Shown: one piece after another, positions 17,826-26,435 of the stretch
How the letters are laid out: every line of letters starts with the position of its first letter
Position numbering within the stretch: the first letter of the stretch is position 1
Assembly: GCF_002077075.2 (NCBI RefSeq)
Contig: NZ_LCWM02000009.1
Coordinates: 1-56,341, forward strand
From: Thermoproteus sp. CP80
Lineage (GTDB): Archaea > Thermoproteota > Thermoprotei > Thermoproteales > Thermoproteaceae
Direction: 5' to 3'
DNA: 56,341 nt
Translations under genes and position numbers: made by a program
The notes under the pieces: generated by a model
Database searches by the model: none
Seen by the model: the letters and a program-made list of their open reading frames with translations, nothing else
What the model was told of the DNA's origin: nothing

Positions 17826-19343
17826 ATGGAGAGGAAACTCTCCACGGACGAACCTAGACGTCGCCTTAAGCTCGCGCTTAAGCCGGCCGAGGGGCCTGTA
17901 ATAGAGGAGGTTCTTGAGCATGTCTCCAACCACGGGGTCCTCCGCGGCCCCGTGGACTGGGTATTTAAGGCGTGGATCGCCTACGTCGAATACGCGACGC
18001 GGGGGATCGCCGAGGCGTTCCCGCTCACAGAGGAGGAGAGGGGGCAACTCCTCCACTTCCGGGACGCGGTGAAACGCCTCCTGCTGGAGGCGCAGAGGCA
18101 AGTAAAAGAGAAGCTGGCGTCTATATACAAAGCCGTTGTCGACGGCACCTACAGGATGAAGGGCAACAGGCTGTACGCGCCGGACGGGGCATGGATGTAT
18201 GTAAGAGAGGGGTTCGCTCCGCGCATCATAATCCGCGGCGTAACAGCTAAGACACGCTTCCCCGACATACTCAAGCTTCCGCGTGAGCGGCTTGAGCTGC
18301 TCCAGCTGGGCTGGAGGGCGAGCGATGAGGGCAATGATGGCGGCCGACCCTACATGGGCACTACACAACCCTGGCAGGTGTTCGCCTGGGTTGCGACGAG
18401 ATACGGGGCGCTCCGCGCGTATGTCGCCTCGGTCAACTTAACGCGTGAGGGGGCGAGCGTGGAAGTGGTTATCACAGCGAGGGGCTGGATGCAAAGGTGG
18501 AGTAAGGCGGAGGCCGTAGATCTGGTGGCTAGCCACCTCAGGCGCGGCGAATGGACGCCCTTGCTAACCATGTGGCTTGGCGACGGCAAAGCCGAACGGA
18601 GCGAGGTGTTAAGTGGCGAATACAAGCTTGTTATTGCGGCTAAGGAGCCCTGGAGGTTGGGCAGTAGCATAGGCGCAGAAAAGGCCCTCGTCGCCAGAGG
18701 CAAGGAGGCGTTTAGGAGGCTTAGGGAGTCGGCCGGCGTATACGGCGTGCTGCTGGATCTGCTGAGGGCCCACAAGTGGATTGAGATAAAGCTGGCCACC
18801 GACGACGCCCTCAGAGCGGCCTACAAGCTGAAGGCAAGGAAGAGGGGCATAGACGTCCTTAGGGAGGCGTTCGGGCAAAACGGCGAGATCCCTACGGAGC
18901 AGTTCTCACATGCCGAGGACGGACAGAGGAGAGGCGCCGTGGCTGTGGCGGGTGTCGTGATGTCCTTACGTCTCGTTAATGGTAGGGGCGGTTCGCTCTT
19001 GGCCGAACGCTACGTCCGCGATCTCGGGAGGGCGCTCGCCGTCGCCGGGAGGCTTGAGTCGGCCGGGCTTAAGCCTAACGTCGTCCGCACTAACCCCGGC
19101 TACACGGTGTATATAGCCACGGCTGACCTCTTGAGGCTGGCGGAGAGGGACGGCGAAATCAGGAGGGCCGTAGCGCTTTATCTCGCCGAGAAGGCCAAGA
19201 ACGGCACGCAGAGGCAGAGGGAACTCGCCGAAAAGATCTTGCAAAGGCACCCCTTTTTATTCTCCCAATGCCTTTCTGTCGCCTCGACATCGCTATGCGT
19301 TGACCGATATCGAACCGAAACGCCGAGCTTGGCCGATGTGTGA
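17826..19343 (+). CDS. PaRep2b-family protein
   Basis: A 505-residue protein resembling the PaRep2b repeat family first seen as multi-copy genes in Pyrobaculum. The central MWLGDGKAE motif near residue 255 resembles a LAGLIDADG-type helix, hinting at distant homing-endonuclease ancestry. It is rich in basic and helical segments, with no membrane or signal region. The last 25 or so residues look unlike the rest and may come from a shifted or truncated end. It lies in a degraded region between the 104-nt hairpin and tRNA-Thr, which suggests a mobile or accessory origin. Its function is not established. Confidence 0.7.
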   Translation: MERKLSTDEPRRRLKLALKPAEGPVIEEVLEHVSNHGVLRGPVDWVFKAWIAYVEYATRGIAEAFPLTEEERGQLLHFRDAVKRLLLEAQRQVKEKLASIYKAVVDGTYRMKGNRLYAPDGAWMYVREGFAPRIIIRGVTAKTRFPDILKLPRERLELLQLGWRASDEGNDGGRPYMGTTQPWQVFAWVATRYGALRAYVASVNLTREGASVEVVITARGWMQRWSKAEAVDLVASHLRRGEWTPLLTMWLGDGKAERSEVLSGEYKLVIAAKEPWRLGSSIGAEKALVARGKEAFRRLRESAGVYGVLLDLLRAHKWIEIKLATDDALRAAYKLKARKRGIDVLREAFGQNGEIPTEQFSHAEDGQRRGAVAVAGVVMSLRLVNGRGGSLLAERYVRDLGRALAVAGRLESAGLKPNVVRTNPGYTVYIATADLLRLAERDGEIRRAVALYLAEKAKNGTQRQRELAEKILQRHPFLFSQCLSVASTSLCVDRYRTETPSLADV

Positions 19344-19418
19344 TGTAGAACCGACGACGGTATACGGAATCGGCCGACGTCCGGCCGCGCCGACGATAGC
19401 CGGAAAGAGCTCGCTGGA

Positions 19419-19564
19419 AGCCCCGGCCGGGATTCTTGGGCGGGTTCCCCTGAACCCGGGACCTCCCGCTTACAAGGTCCGCCGTGGACGTCGGCGGTAG
19501 CGCGACGCCCACTCCTACGCGGGGCTTAGCCCCAGGGCGCTCTACCGCGCTAAGCCACCGGGGC
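19419..19564 (-). tRNA. tRNA-Thr (anticodon UGU) with three introns
   Basis: Minus strand, 146 nt. The mature 74-nt cloverleaf is: acceptor GCCCCGG/CCGGGGC (perfect), D arm GCTTAGCGCGGTAGAGC, anticodon stem CCCGC/GCGGG, loop CTTGTAA (anticodon TGT), T stem CCGGG/CCCGG and discriminator T; CCA is not encoded. It forms only after removing three segments: 14 nt in the 5' anticodon stem (19521-19534), 42 nt just before the loop (19477-19518) and 16 nt inside the T-loop (19435-19450). Lengths balance exactly (74+14+42+16=146). Multiple non-canonical introns are typical of Thermoproteales tRNAs. Intron ends can slide by a base or more. Confidence 0.9.
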
Positions 19565-19584
19565 CTTACTCTTTACATATATTT

Positions 19585-19597
19585 CTTGTTTTTAAGT
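19585..19597 (-). promoter_or_regulatory. tRNA-Thr promoter (TATA box)
   Basis: The minus strand carries ACTTAAAAACAA, centred about 28 bases upstream of the tRNA 5' end at 19564, the normal spacing for archaeal TATA boxes. Confidence 0.6.
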
Positions 19598-20074
19598 TTT
19601 CCACCAACGTTGACGGCTAGGCCCCCTGCTAGCGGCTATTCGGCGTCTCGACGGCTTCACGCGGCGGCTAGCCCTCGCGCGTCCTCCGCTCAGATCCCCT
19701 CTGTTATTTGTCTTGGCTCTAGCCGTAATATGCATAACGTACATAGCTACGCTCCGGCTAGCGCTTCCCCACCTCGTTGAGGGCGGCCTCTGCATGGATT
19801 CTAAACCCGAGACCACTGGGATCCCCCGGCCGTCGCATCAAGAAGAGCGTGGGGCCTGTATCCGGAGCTGCCTCCGGCATAGATCCGCCCTCCGAGTCGG
19901 CCCGATGGGCCATGGAGGGATGGCGCAATTGATCGGGCACGTCGGCGGGAGGTCCTCGGCGCGTCGAGGGGCTGACGTGCCGCTAAAGCGACCGGAGGCC
20001 GTGCGCGGCGGTCTTGAGCGTGGAGGCCGTCTGCGGCCGTGTGGACAGGTCGACCGTCCGGCCTGTCGGGACTC
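19598..20074. other. 477-bp stretch without a convincing gene
   Basis: Between the tRNA-Thr promoter and tgtA2 the sequence is GC-rich with many CTAG tetranucleotides and short open frames in several phases. On the minus strand two fragments look faintly protein-like in different frames (ALNEVG near 19770 and AMYVMHITARAKTNN near 19725), which would need a frameshift to join. I cannot name a family. Decayed coding sequence or an unrecognised structured RNA are both possible. Confidence 0.4.
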
Positions 20075-20554
20075 CTAGGCGTTAGATCTCCGCGGGGTCT
20101 GGGCTCGAGTCCCGGACTGGGTCTCGGCCAGCCTGGACCTGGGCTTCACGGCATATCCTCTCCTCAACGTGAGCTCTCTCATGCTGTATAGAAGTCTGCC
20201 GACGGCGACGGGCTTCCCGTCTTCGTCGAGTACGAGGACCTCGACGTTTGGCCTTAAGCCGCGCGAGTAGGCCTTGATGAACTTCGCGGGGACGCTACGT
20301 CCTTGCGACACAAATTTAGCCGTCTCCCTGTCGACGACCACATAGGGGGCCTTCATGTAGGGGGCCGCCTCGGCTAGGGGCAAGAGATATCCGTCGTTGT
20401 TTCTGAATGCAAATATCGGCTTGCCTTCATAATATATATATTTTATCCTTTTATATTTATTATATTTTATTTCTATTTTATCTTTATCTATATCTATATT
20501 TTTATATCCATATATGTATGTCAAAAGCCCATAGGCGTGCTCCTCCGGCGTCAT
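20075..20554 (-). CDS. tgtA2: PUA-domain subunit of split archaeosine tRNA-guanine transglycosylase (TgtA2-like)
   Basis: About 159 residues from ATG 20554 (or 163 from ATG 20566). The C-terminal half has the PUA-type pattern VVVDRETAKFVSQGRSVPAK, then NVEVLVLDEDGKPVAVGR, ending in a basic tail. The N-terminal half (YEGKPIFAFRNNDGYLLPLA) matches the domain preceding PUA in full-length archaeal TGT. In crenarchaea the archaeosine TGT is split into a catalytic protein and a PUA protein, and the catalytic half here (23421-24968) lacks a PUA domain. ATG 20554 is preferred because ATTAATA at 20575-20581 lies 25 bases upstream. Codons near 20430-20510 form an AT-rich island. Confidence 0.7.
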   Translation of the reverse strand: MTPEEHAYGLLTYIYGYKNIDIDKDKIEIKYNKYKRIKYIYYEGKPIFAFRNNDGYLLPLAEAAPYMKAPYVVVDRETAKFVSQGRSVPAKFIKAYSRGLRPNVEVLVLDEDGKPVAVGRLLYSMRELTLRRGYAVKPRSRLAETQSGTRAQTPRRSNA

Positions 20555-20583
20555 GCTTTTAACCATGTATCGAATCCCTATTA

Positions 20584-21063
20584 ATGCTGTACTGCGACAT
20601 CTGCGGCGCCCCGATAGAGGGGCAGCCCTATGTAGTGAAGCTCGACAACGCGGTTCTCCACGTCTGTAGGCGGTGCGCGGCGTCTTACGGCGCCGTCTCG
20701 GCAGCCGAGCCGCAGACACAGAGGCGCGTGGCCCCGCCTCCGCCCAGACGCACGTCCGCCGCCAGGAGGTCCGCCGATAGGTACGAGGTCGTCGAGGAGT
20801 ACGCCGAGGTGATAAGGAGGGCGCGGGAGTCCATGGGCCTCAGTAGAGAGGCGCTGGCCTCCTATATGGGCGTCAAGGAGAGCGTGTTGAGGCGCGTGGA
20901 GAGCGGCCAGCTGGTGCCCGACGTCCAGTTGGCTAGGAAGCTCGAGAAGGCGCTTGGTGTGAAGCTGTTGGTGCCGGCGCAACAAGGGGAGGCCGACGCG
21001 GGCGCTCCCGCCAGGAAGGAGCTCACGCTGGGCGATGTGGCGGAGGTGAGAGATGAGGAATAG
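20584..21063 (+). CDS. Archaeal multiprotein bridging factor 1 (zinc ribbon plus HTH)
   Basis: A 159-residue aMBF1-type protein. An N-terminal zinc ribbon has CDIC near residues 4-7 and CRRC near 28-31. A proline-rich linker follows, then a Cro/C1-type helix-turn-helix (MGLSREALASYMGVKESVLRRVESG, residues about 84-108). aMBF1 associates with the translation machinery and transcription factors in archaea. A TATA-like CTTTTAACC at 20556-20564 lies about 25 bases before the ATG. Its end overlaps hflX by 11 bases. Confidence 0.88.
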   Translation: MLYCDICGAPIEGQPYVVKLDNAVLHVCRRCAASYGAVSAAEPQTQRRVAPPPPRRTSAARRSADRYEVVEEYAEVIRRARESMGLSREALASYMGVKESVLRRVESGQLVPDVQLARKLEKALGVKLLVPAQQGEADAGAPARKELTLGDVAEVRDEE

Positions 21064-22255
21064 GGCCCTTCTCGCCTATGTAGGCCCCAGGGATAGGAGG
21101 CTCGGCAGAAGGCTCGCCGAGTTCGAGGCCTTGGCTGAGGTGGCCGGCTATGAGGTGGCCGGCGTAGTGGCCCAGTACGGAGAGCGGGATACCCGTTTCT
21201 ATCTCGGCAGGGGGAAGCTCGACGAGGTGGCGGGCATGGATTTCGACATTTTTGTGGCCTACCACGAGCTGACGCCGCTCCAGTCGTACAACTTGAGGAG
21301 GAGGTTGGGCGTCGATGTCATGGATAGGGTGTTGCTGATACTCAAGATATTCGAGCGGAGGGCCGGCGGCATAGAGTCCAAGCTGCAGATCGAGCTGGCG
21401 TCGCTCAAGTATCAACTGCCCTTGGTCAAGGAGTACCTCAGGAGGGCAAAGATGGGCGAGCAGATCGGCTATATGGGCGCGGGCGAGTACGCCGTCGACG
21501 CCTACTATAGGCATATGGTGAGCAGGATCTCCCACATAAAGAGGAGGCTCGATAGGATGAGGGAGGATAGGGTCGGGCTTATGAAGAGGCGGAGGGATCT
21601 CGGCGTGCCCGAGGTCGTGTTGACGGGATATACCAGCGTGGGGAAGACCACTCTATTCAACAGATTAACGGCGGAGCATAAATACGTCGACGGCAAGCCG
21701 TTCGCCACGCTGGACACGTATTCGCGCCGCATAAACCTATGGGGGAAGGAACTGGTGTTGACCGACACCATAGGCTTCATCGAGGATCTGCCGCCGGTTT
21801 TAATAGAGTCGTTCTACTCCACTCTGCAAGAGGTCGCCGACGCCGATCTGGTCCTCCTGCTGGTCGACGTATCCGACGACGAGGGGGAGCTGGCGAGGGA
21901 GCTCCAGACCTCGCTCGACGTGCTGTCGACCATCGGCGTATATAGGGAGAAGATCCTCCCCGTCTTGAGCAAAGTCGATAGGGTTGGCCTCTCCGAGCTG
22001 GTCGAGAAGGCCTCGATCGTCAGGAGGCATTTCTCCCTCTTCGTGCCCGTCTCGGCGTTGACGGGCTTCGGCATCAATACGCTCAAGCTTCTGCTCTTCT
22101 GGAAGACGCCGGGATATGCGATATACGAGGCGAGGCCCCCGATCGGGGGGCTCATGCTGGACGGGAAGTCGTACCTCCCGGTCAAGATGGGCGAAGTCAA
22201 GCGGTTCGAGAGCTCGTCTCTTAATTTATATACCGAGCTGAGGAGAGTCCTGTGA
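21053..22255 (+). CDS. hflX: HflX-family ribosome-associated GTPase
   Basis: A 400-residue GTPase. The N-terminal HflX domain carries FYLGRGKLDEVAG near residue 50 and a coiled-coil linker. The G domain begins with G1 GYTSVGKTTL near residue 190, then FATLDTYSR, G3 DTIGF and G4 SKVD. HflX proteins bind 50S ribosomal subunits and can split ribosomes under stress. G1 is slightly atypical (GYTSVGKTT rather than GYTNAGKST). It overlaps aMBF1 upstream and tfe downstream by four bases, forming a tight operon. Confidence 0.92.
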   Translation: MRNRALLAYVGPRDRRLGRRLAEFEALAEVAGYEVAGVVAQYGERDTRFYLGRGKLDEVAGMDFDIFVAYHELTPLQSYNLRRRLGVDVMDRVLLILKIFERRAGGIESKLQIELASLKYQLPLVKEYLRRAKMGEQIGYMGAGEYAVDAYYRHMVSRISHIKRRLDRMREDRVGLMKRRRDLGVPEVVLTGYTSVGKTTLFNRLTAEHKYVDGKPFATLDTYSRRINLWGKELVLTDTIGFIEDLPPVLIESFYSTLQEVADADLVLLLVDVSDDEGELARELQTSLDVLSTIGVYREKILPVLSKVDRVGLSELVEKASIVRRHFSLFVPVSALTGFGINTLKLLLFWKTPGYAIYEARPPIGGLMLDGKSYLPVKMGEVKRFESSSLNLYTELRRVL

Positions 22256-22788
22256 GCGAGGAGAGGCTCAACGCCTATCTCATAATGGTTGAGCGTAACG
22301 TCTCCTTCGAGTTCAACAGCCCCGAATACGGCAAGCTGGCCCGCAAGATGGTTGAGATGCTGTACTCAAGAAAGGAGCGGCTCTCGGACGACCGAATAGC
22401 CATCTTGATGAATATATCTACGGCAGAGGCCAGGAGAATTCTGCAGTTTCTTGCTAAGGGCAACATGATAGGCGTAGTCAAGACGACCACGCCCGACTAT
22501 AGGATCGAGTACGCTTGGTATGTCGACGACGTGGTGATAGCCAACGCCATAAAGAAGAGGATAGAGTTGGTCTCAGGGAAGCTGGCCCTCCTGGTGAGAG
22601 CTCTGGCCGAAGGGACCTACTACGTCTGCCCGAACTGTCATCGGCGCTATTCGCTCGACGAGGAGCTGGCATACAACGGCGTTTGCCCTATATGTAAAGT
22701 ACAATTAATTTATATAAATAATATAGATGAAATAAATAGAATAACTAAAGTTATTGAAAAACTTGAGAAATATGCGAGTAGTATTTAA
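22252..22788 (+). CDS. tfe: Transcription initiation factor TFE alpha subunit
   Basis: A 178-residue protein with an N-terminal winged-helix domain (about residues 20-95) and a zinc ribbon with CPNC near residue 125 and CPIC near residue 146. TFE helps open promoter DNA with RNA polymerase and TFB. It starts at a GTG overlapping the hflX stop. The 3' end (22690-22770) is an AT-rich codon island. PAC2 follows with a 17-base overlap. Confidence 0.9.
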   Translation: MSEERLNAYLIMVERNVSFEFNSPEYGKLARKMVEMLYSRKERLSDDRIAILMNISTAEARRILQFLAKGNMIGVVKTTTPDYRIEYAWYVDDVVIANAIKKRIELVSGKLALLVRALAEGTYYVCPNCHRRYSLDEELAYNGVCPICKVQLIYINNIDEINRITKVIEKLEKYASSI

Positions 22789-23473
22789 TGTAATTAAGCC
22801 TTTCGCTAAGGAGATCTTCGTTACGGGGTTTCACGGAGTAGGGATAGTGGGACATATAGCGGTTAAGCACCTCTCGAGGAGTTGCGACGTGGTGGGCTAC
22901 GTGCGCTACAAGAAGATGCCTCCCGTGGTTGCCTACGAGGGCGATAGGCTGGCGCTCCAGTCCGAGATATTTTCCTGCGGTAAGGTGACAGGCGTCGTCA
23001 ACAACTACGGCCTGATCGACGACGCCGTCTACGACTTCGTTGAGGCCCTATCCGAGTGGGTCGTCAGAAGCGGGTTCAAGCTGGCGGTGCTTTTCGGCGG
23101 CTTGGACGGCAGATTTAGGCGGGAGCAGGGCGATCTATTGAGAGTAGCCTACACAACGCCCTATATAAAGGCCGGCTACCCCCTCGAGGGCAGGCGGCTG
23201 GAGCAAGGTCTACAGATAGTAGGTCCTCTGGGGCTCCTCCTATCCCACTTCGAGATGAGGGGCTTCCCGGCTCTGGTAATACTGCCCTATGCGGACAGGC
23301 CGGCGGACCCGCAGGCGGCCAGCGTGGCTCTAGACCACTTCAGCCGGCTTTTCGACGTTCGCGTGGATACGACCGACCTGAGGCAACTAGCTGAGGAGCT
23401 GGAGAGGGAGTACGCCGAGGTCAGGCGCCAGCTTGAGGAGACCAAGAGGGAGGAGTCGCATTACTATATATAG
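22772..23473 (+). CDS. PAC2-family protein (proteasome assembly chaperone-like)
   Basis: About 233 residues from ATG 22772 (an upstream TTG at 22754 is possible). The PAC2 fold is visible in FVTGFHGVGIVGHIAVKHL near residue 17 and LAVLFGGLDGRF near 108. The C-terminal 30 residues form a charged coiled coil (ELEREYAEVRRQLEETKRE). Archaeal PAC2 proteins resemble proteasome assembly chaperones but are largely uncharacterised. The gene overlaps tfe upstream and converges with tgtA. Confidence 0.82.
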   Translation: MRVVFNVIKPFAKEIFVTGFHGVGIVGHIAVKHLSRSCDVVGYVRYKKMPPVVAYEGDRLALQSEIFSCGKVTGVVNNYGLIDDAVYDFVEALSEWVVRSGFKLAVLFGGLDGRFRREQGDLLRVAYTTPYIKAGYPLEGRRLEQGLQIVGPLGLLLSHFEMRGFPALVILPYADRPADPQAASVALDHFSRLFDVRVDTTDLRQLAEELEREYAEVRRQLEETKREESHYYI

Positions 23474-24968
23474 TATTTAAGATCGAAACTATATCATCGA
23501 TATTATTAGTAATTATAATATTTTTGTTGCTTAAATAATAATTATAAGCTATAATATATTTATATACCTTAGATATATGCGCTATATCGTCGTATGGAGC
23601 CTCGGAGGCGCCCCAAGACTCGTGCTGAGATAGGGGATACACCTCTGCCACCTCCTCAGGGATTACGCCGAATATGTCATCTATGAAATAAATATGTATG
23701 TACTTTCTAAATTCGCCTAATATTTTATTTAAATATATATATTCCCACGATTTGTTATAAGGTTTAAAATCCACCTTTAATAGTATAGCTACTGGCCTAT
23801 CCGGACGCTTATAGTAATATCTGACCCTTATCCTATGCCTATACGGCTCCGGCCTATAGGAGGAGGTATCGCCGAAGAACAGCAGGCCGCTTGGCTCCGG
23901 ATGGGTCGCGGGGTCGTACTCCTCCAATAGCTTCAGGTACTTCCCCATCCTCCTCAACGCGTTGTAGAGAGATCTGTGGGCGCGCGCCTTCTCCTCGAGA
24001 TACTCCCAAAGCGTGCCTTCATGTATCCTCTGCTTGATCTCGAGGATCTCCTCTCTTAGTATGGCCAAGTTGTGTTCCGCTATGAGCTCGGTTCTCTCTA
24101 GCTTGGACATCTCCCTAAGCTCCTCGACCGGCTTCTCGCAGAGCTTGGTGCTACAGGGAAGGTAGTCGATCTTAGCCTCGTCGAGCCTCACCGTCCTGTC
24201 CCTCAACATTATTCTGTCGTCTCTGGCGTAGAGCACATACGACGCGCTGTCGAAGAGGTCTACGCCCGCGGCAACCGCGAAGGGCAGTATGAGGGGGTGG
24301 CCTGCGCCGAAGAGATGAAGAGGCGCCTCCCTCCTCATGTTCAGCTTGACCTTCAGGACCATCTCTATAATCTCGTCGAAGCGGTACTCCTCCAGAAGCG
24401 TTGTGGGGCTTCCCACCGCATATATGTCGAAAGGCAGTGCGGACATGCGCCTGGCCGATCTGACGAGCAGATCTCCGTAGATTCCGCCCTGTATAGGCCC
24501 CACGAGCAACATGTCGCCCAGCTCGCCGCGCATCTCGACGGCCCTTAGAGCCCTCCTCAGAGTTTCCTCCACCTTTATGGAGGCCGAGGAGTAAGACTCC
24601 TCGGAGTCCATCGGAAGGTCCAGCATCACGCCTATATCGCTTCCGATCTCAAACTGGTATCTAAGTATTTCGTCGGGCTCTATCTCTATTACGCCATATC
24701 TCATCAACTGATAGGCGCCTGAATCCGTCATCACGACGCCGTTCCACCCGAGGAGCCTCCTTACATCTATAGGTTTTCTAAAAATATTATATATAAAATA
24801 TGAATTAGTTATAATATTTTTAAAATATTTTTCTATTATTTTTAATGAAACTTCTTGTTTTTTAGGGTCAACTACGGGGAATATGGCAGGGGTCTCCAAT
24901 ACGCCGGACTTCGTGTAGAGCCTTCCGACCCTCCCCAGAAGGTCTTTCGCCTCTAGCTCGAAACTCAT
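23421..24968 (-). CDS. tgtA: Archaeosine tRNA-guanine transglycosylase, catalytic subunit
   Basis: A 515-residue enzyme that exchanges guanine 15 in the tRNA D-loop for preQ0. TGT-barrel motifs include the nucleophile region MTDSGAYQL near residue 80 and VGPIQGGIYGDLL near 157, and the zinc-site region is visible as CSTKLC near 280. The C-terminal part lacks a PUA domain, matching the split crenarchaeal arrangement with the separate PUA protein at 20.1-20.6 kb. It follows the SmAP3 gene with a four-base overlap and converges with PAC2 (53-base overlap). AT-rich codon islands occur at 23480-23760 and 24770-24860. Confidence 0.92.
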   Translation of the reverse strand: MSFELEAKDLLGRVGRLYTKSGVLETPAIFPVVDPKKQEVSLKIIEKYFKNIITNSYFIYNIFRKPIDVRRLLGWNGVVMTDSGAYQLMRYGVIEIEPDEILRYQFEIGSDIGVMLDLPMDSEESYSSASIKVEETLRRALRAVEMRGELGDMLLVGPIQGGIYGDLLVRSARRMSALPFDIYAVGSPTTLLEEYRFDEIIEMVLKVKLNMRREAPLHLFGAGHPLILPFAVAAGVDLFDSASYVLYARDDRIMLRDRTVRLDEAKIDYLPCSTKLCEKPVEELREMSKLERTELIAEHNLAILREEILEIKQRIHEGTLWEYLEEKARAHRSLYNALRRMGKYLKLLEEYDPATHPEPSGLLFFGDTSSYRPEPYRHRIRVRYYYKRPDRPVAILLKVDFKPYNKSWEYIYLNKILGEFRKYIHIYFIDDIFGVIPEEVAEVYPLSQHESWGASEAPYDDIAHISKVYKYIIAYNYYLSNKNIIITNNIDDIVSILNTIYSNATPPSWSPQAGA

Positions 24969-25393
24969 TCACCGCGCTGCCTCCTGACGAACTCCTCGTA
25001 TATCTGTTTGACCCTCTCGGCCAGCGGCCCCGACCCCTCTATGCCTATCTCGCTCACCCTGACCTTATCGCTGATGAGCACTATATTGGACTCCTCGATG
25101 TATTTCACCATGCCAGGGAAGAACTTCTCGGCATATTTCGCGAAGCCCCTTAGATCTATTTCTCTCTCCACGGAATTTATATATACAATATACCTAGATA
25201 TTAACAATGATTTTGGATATTTATTTCCAGATTTTGTTACTGAATTCATAAGAATTATATTTAACTGGCTATCCACTGCGTGCAACACGCCTCTATACTC
25301 CTCGCCGTTGTGAAGACCTACGATAACCTCCTTACCCAGCAAGTTGTTAATCTCGGCGATAAACCTTTTATTGGCCTCGGCGAGTACAGACAT
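24965..25393 (-). CDS. SmAP3-type Sm-like protein
   Basis: A 142-residue Lsm protein. The N-terminal Sm fold (EVIVGLHNGEEYRGVLHAVD, then LNIILMNSVTK, then YIVYINS) is followed by a C-terminal domain of about 65 residues, the architecture of crenarchaeal SmAP3. Sm-like proteins form RNA-binding rings. It is the first gene of a two-gene unit with tgtA, overlapping by four bases, so an RNA-modification link is possible. Confidence 0.85.
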   Translation of the reverse strand: MSVLAEANKRFIAEINNLLGKEVIVGLHNGEEYRGVLHAVDSQLNIILMNSVTKSGNKYPKSLLISRYIVYINSVEREIDLRGFAKYAEKFFPGMVKYIEESNIVLISDKVRVSEIGIEGSGPLAERVKQIYEEFVRRQRGE

Positions 25394-25551
25394 ACGGTGG
25401 TCAACATATTAGTTTTAAAGCTTTATTCGTATCGTAATTTTGTGTTTTATTAATACATACTATATAAATCTATTAAATCAATTATATCTTTAATAAAAGT
25501 GAAAGAAAAGAAGGAATTAAAACTTTATATTTTCAACAATTCCGGAAACAC

Positions 25552-25884
25552 ATGCAGTTTAAGGAAAAAGTCGAAGATATAAGGAACTTGGAGGGCTCTT
25601 TAAAACGGATACTGCTCAGCGGCGATGCAGAGGCAGATTTGGAAATTCCACTAGATCTTTTAAATTTAAATATGAATAAAAATGATGTAATTATAATTAA
25701 TATTGATAAAAATAAAGATGAAAATTATAAAAATAAATACGATATATATATGTGGGGTATTTTGTATAGCAAAAATAATAATATTTCCTATATATCTATT
25801 GGCGGTTTAATATTTAAGATAAAAATAGATTTGCTATATAACGTTGGTGATAAATTATATATTGGCATCAAGTTTAGTTCATAG
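25552..25884 (+). CDS. rpo8: DNA-directed RNA polymerase subunit Rpo8
   Basis: A 110-residue protein recognised by YDIYMWGILYSKNNNIS, then YISIGGLIFKIK and KLYIGIKF, matching crenarchaeal Rpo8 (orthologue of eukaryotic Rpb8). It is a peripheral RNAP subunit absent from euryarchaea. Codons from 25660 to 25870 are extremely AT-rich. A TATA-like CTTTATATTT at about 25521-25530 precedes the start. The mini-TFB gene follows after 65 bases. Confidence 0.8.
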   Translation: MQFKEKVEDIRNLEGSLKRILLSGDAEADLEIPLDLLNLNMNKNDVIIINIDKNKDENYKNKYDIYMWGILYSKNNNISYISIGGLIFKIKIDLLYNVGDKLYIGIKFSS

Positions 25885-25949
25885 CAACTCCCACCGACTA
25901 CTCCGCCCTAATATACACCAAGCTTATTCCTCCCCGTGATACCTAGTCC

Positions 25950-26435
25950 GTGATCTGTCCCTATTGCGGATCTCCCAGAGTTGCCGTGTCCAGCGGGGAG
26001 TATGTATGCACCGACTGTGGAAGCGTCATAGGGCCTGTCCTCTACGTGCCGCGTCGAAACATCCAGATTCCCATTGATATTAAAAAAATATCGCTTAAAT
26101 TCCTATTATATAAATTAAATAAAGAAACAATAATATACTCAAAAAATGTAAAATATAAAGATAGAATAAAACAATATATGGAATCTCTAGCTAAGGACTT
26201 GGATGCGCCCGGCTACATTCTCAATACCTCAATCAAGGTGTTGGAGTCTATCGACAAGAGGAAGATTCAAGGCAAGAATCCGAGGGTGGTGGCAGGCACC
26301 ATATTTTATTTGGTTAGCAATAGATATGGTCTTAGTTATGATAAAAATAATATTGCAAAAAGATTAAATATCAGTAAATTAAGTATAAGAGATACTGCAG
26401 TTTATCTAAAAAAGATATGCAAGGAGCTGCGCTGA
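25950..26435 (+). CDS. Mini-TFB: TFIIB-like zinc ribbon with one cyclin repeat
   Basis: A 161-residue protein starting at GTG 25950. A TFB-type zinc ribbon has C3, C6, C20 and C23 (CPYCG ... YVCTDCGSV). After a lysine- and isoleucine-rich linker, a single cyclin-like fold occupies about residues 78-158, ending in LNISKLSIRDTAVYLKKI, which resembles a TFB DNA-recognition helix. Standard TFB is about 300 residues with two cyclin repeats, so this is a truncated paralogue. It overlaps the ATPase gene by 19 bases. It may be a specialised transcription factor for this operon. Confidence 0.75.
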   Translation: MICPYCGSPRVAVSSGEYVCTDCGSVIGPVLYVPRRNIQIPIDIKKISLKFLLYKLNKETIIYSKNVKYKDRIKQYMESLAKDLDAPGYILNTSIKVLESIDKRKIQGKNPRVVAGTIFYLVSNRYGLSYDKNNIAKRLNISKLSIRDTAVYLKKICKELR

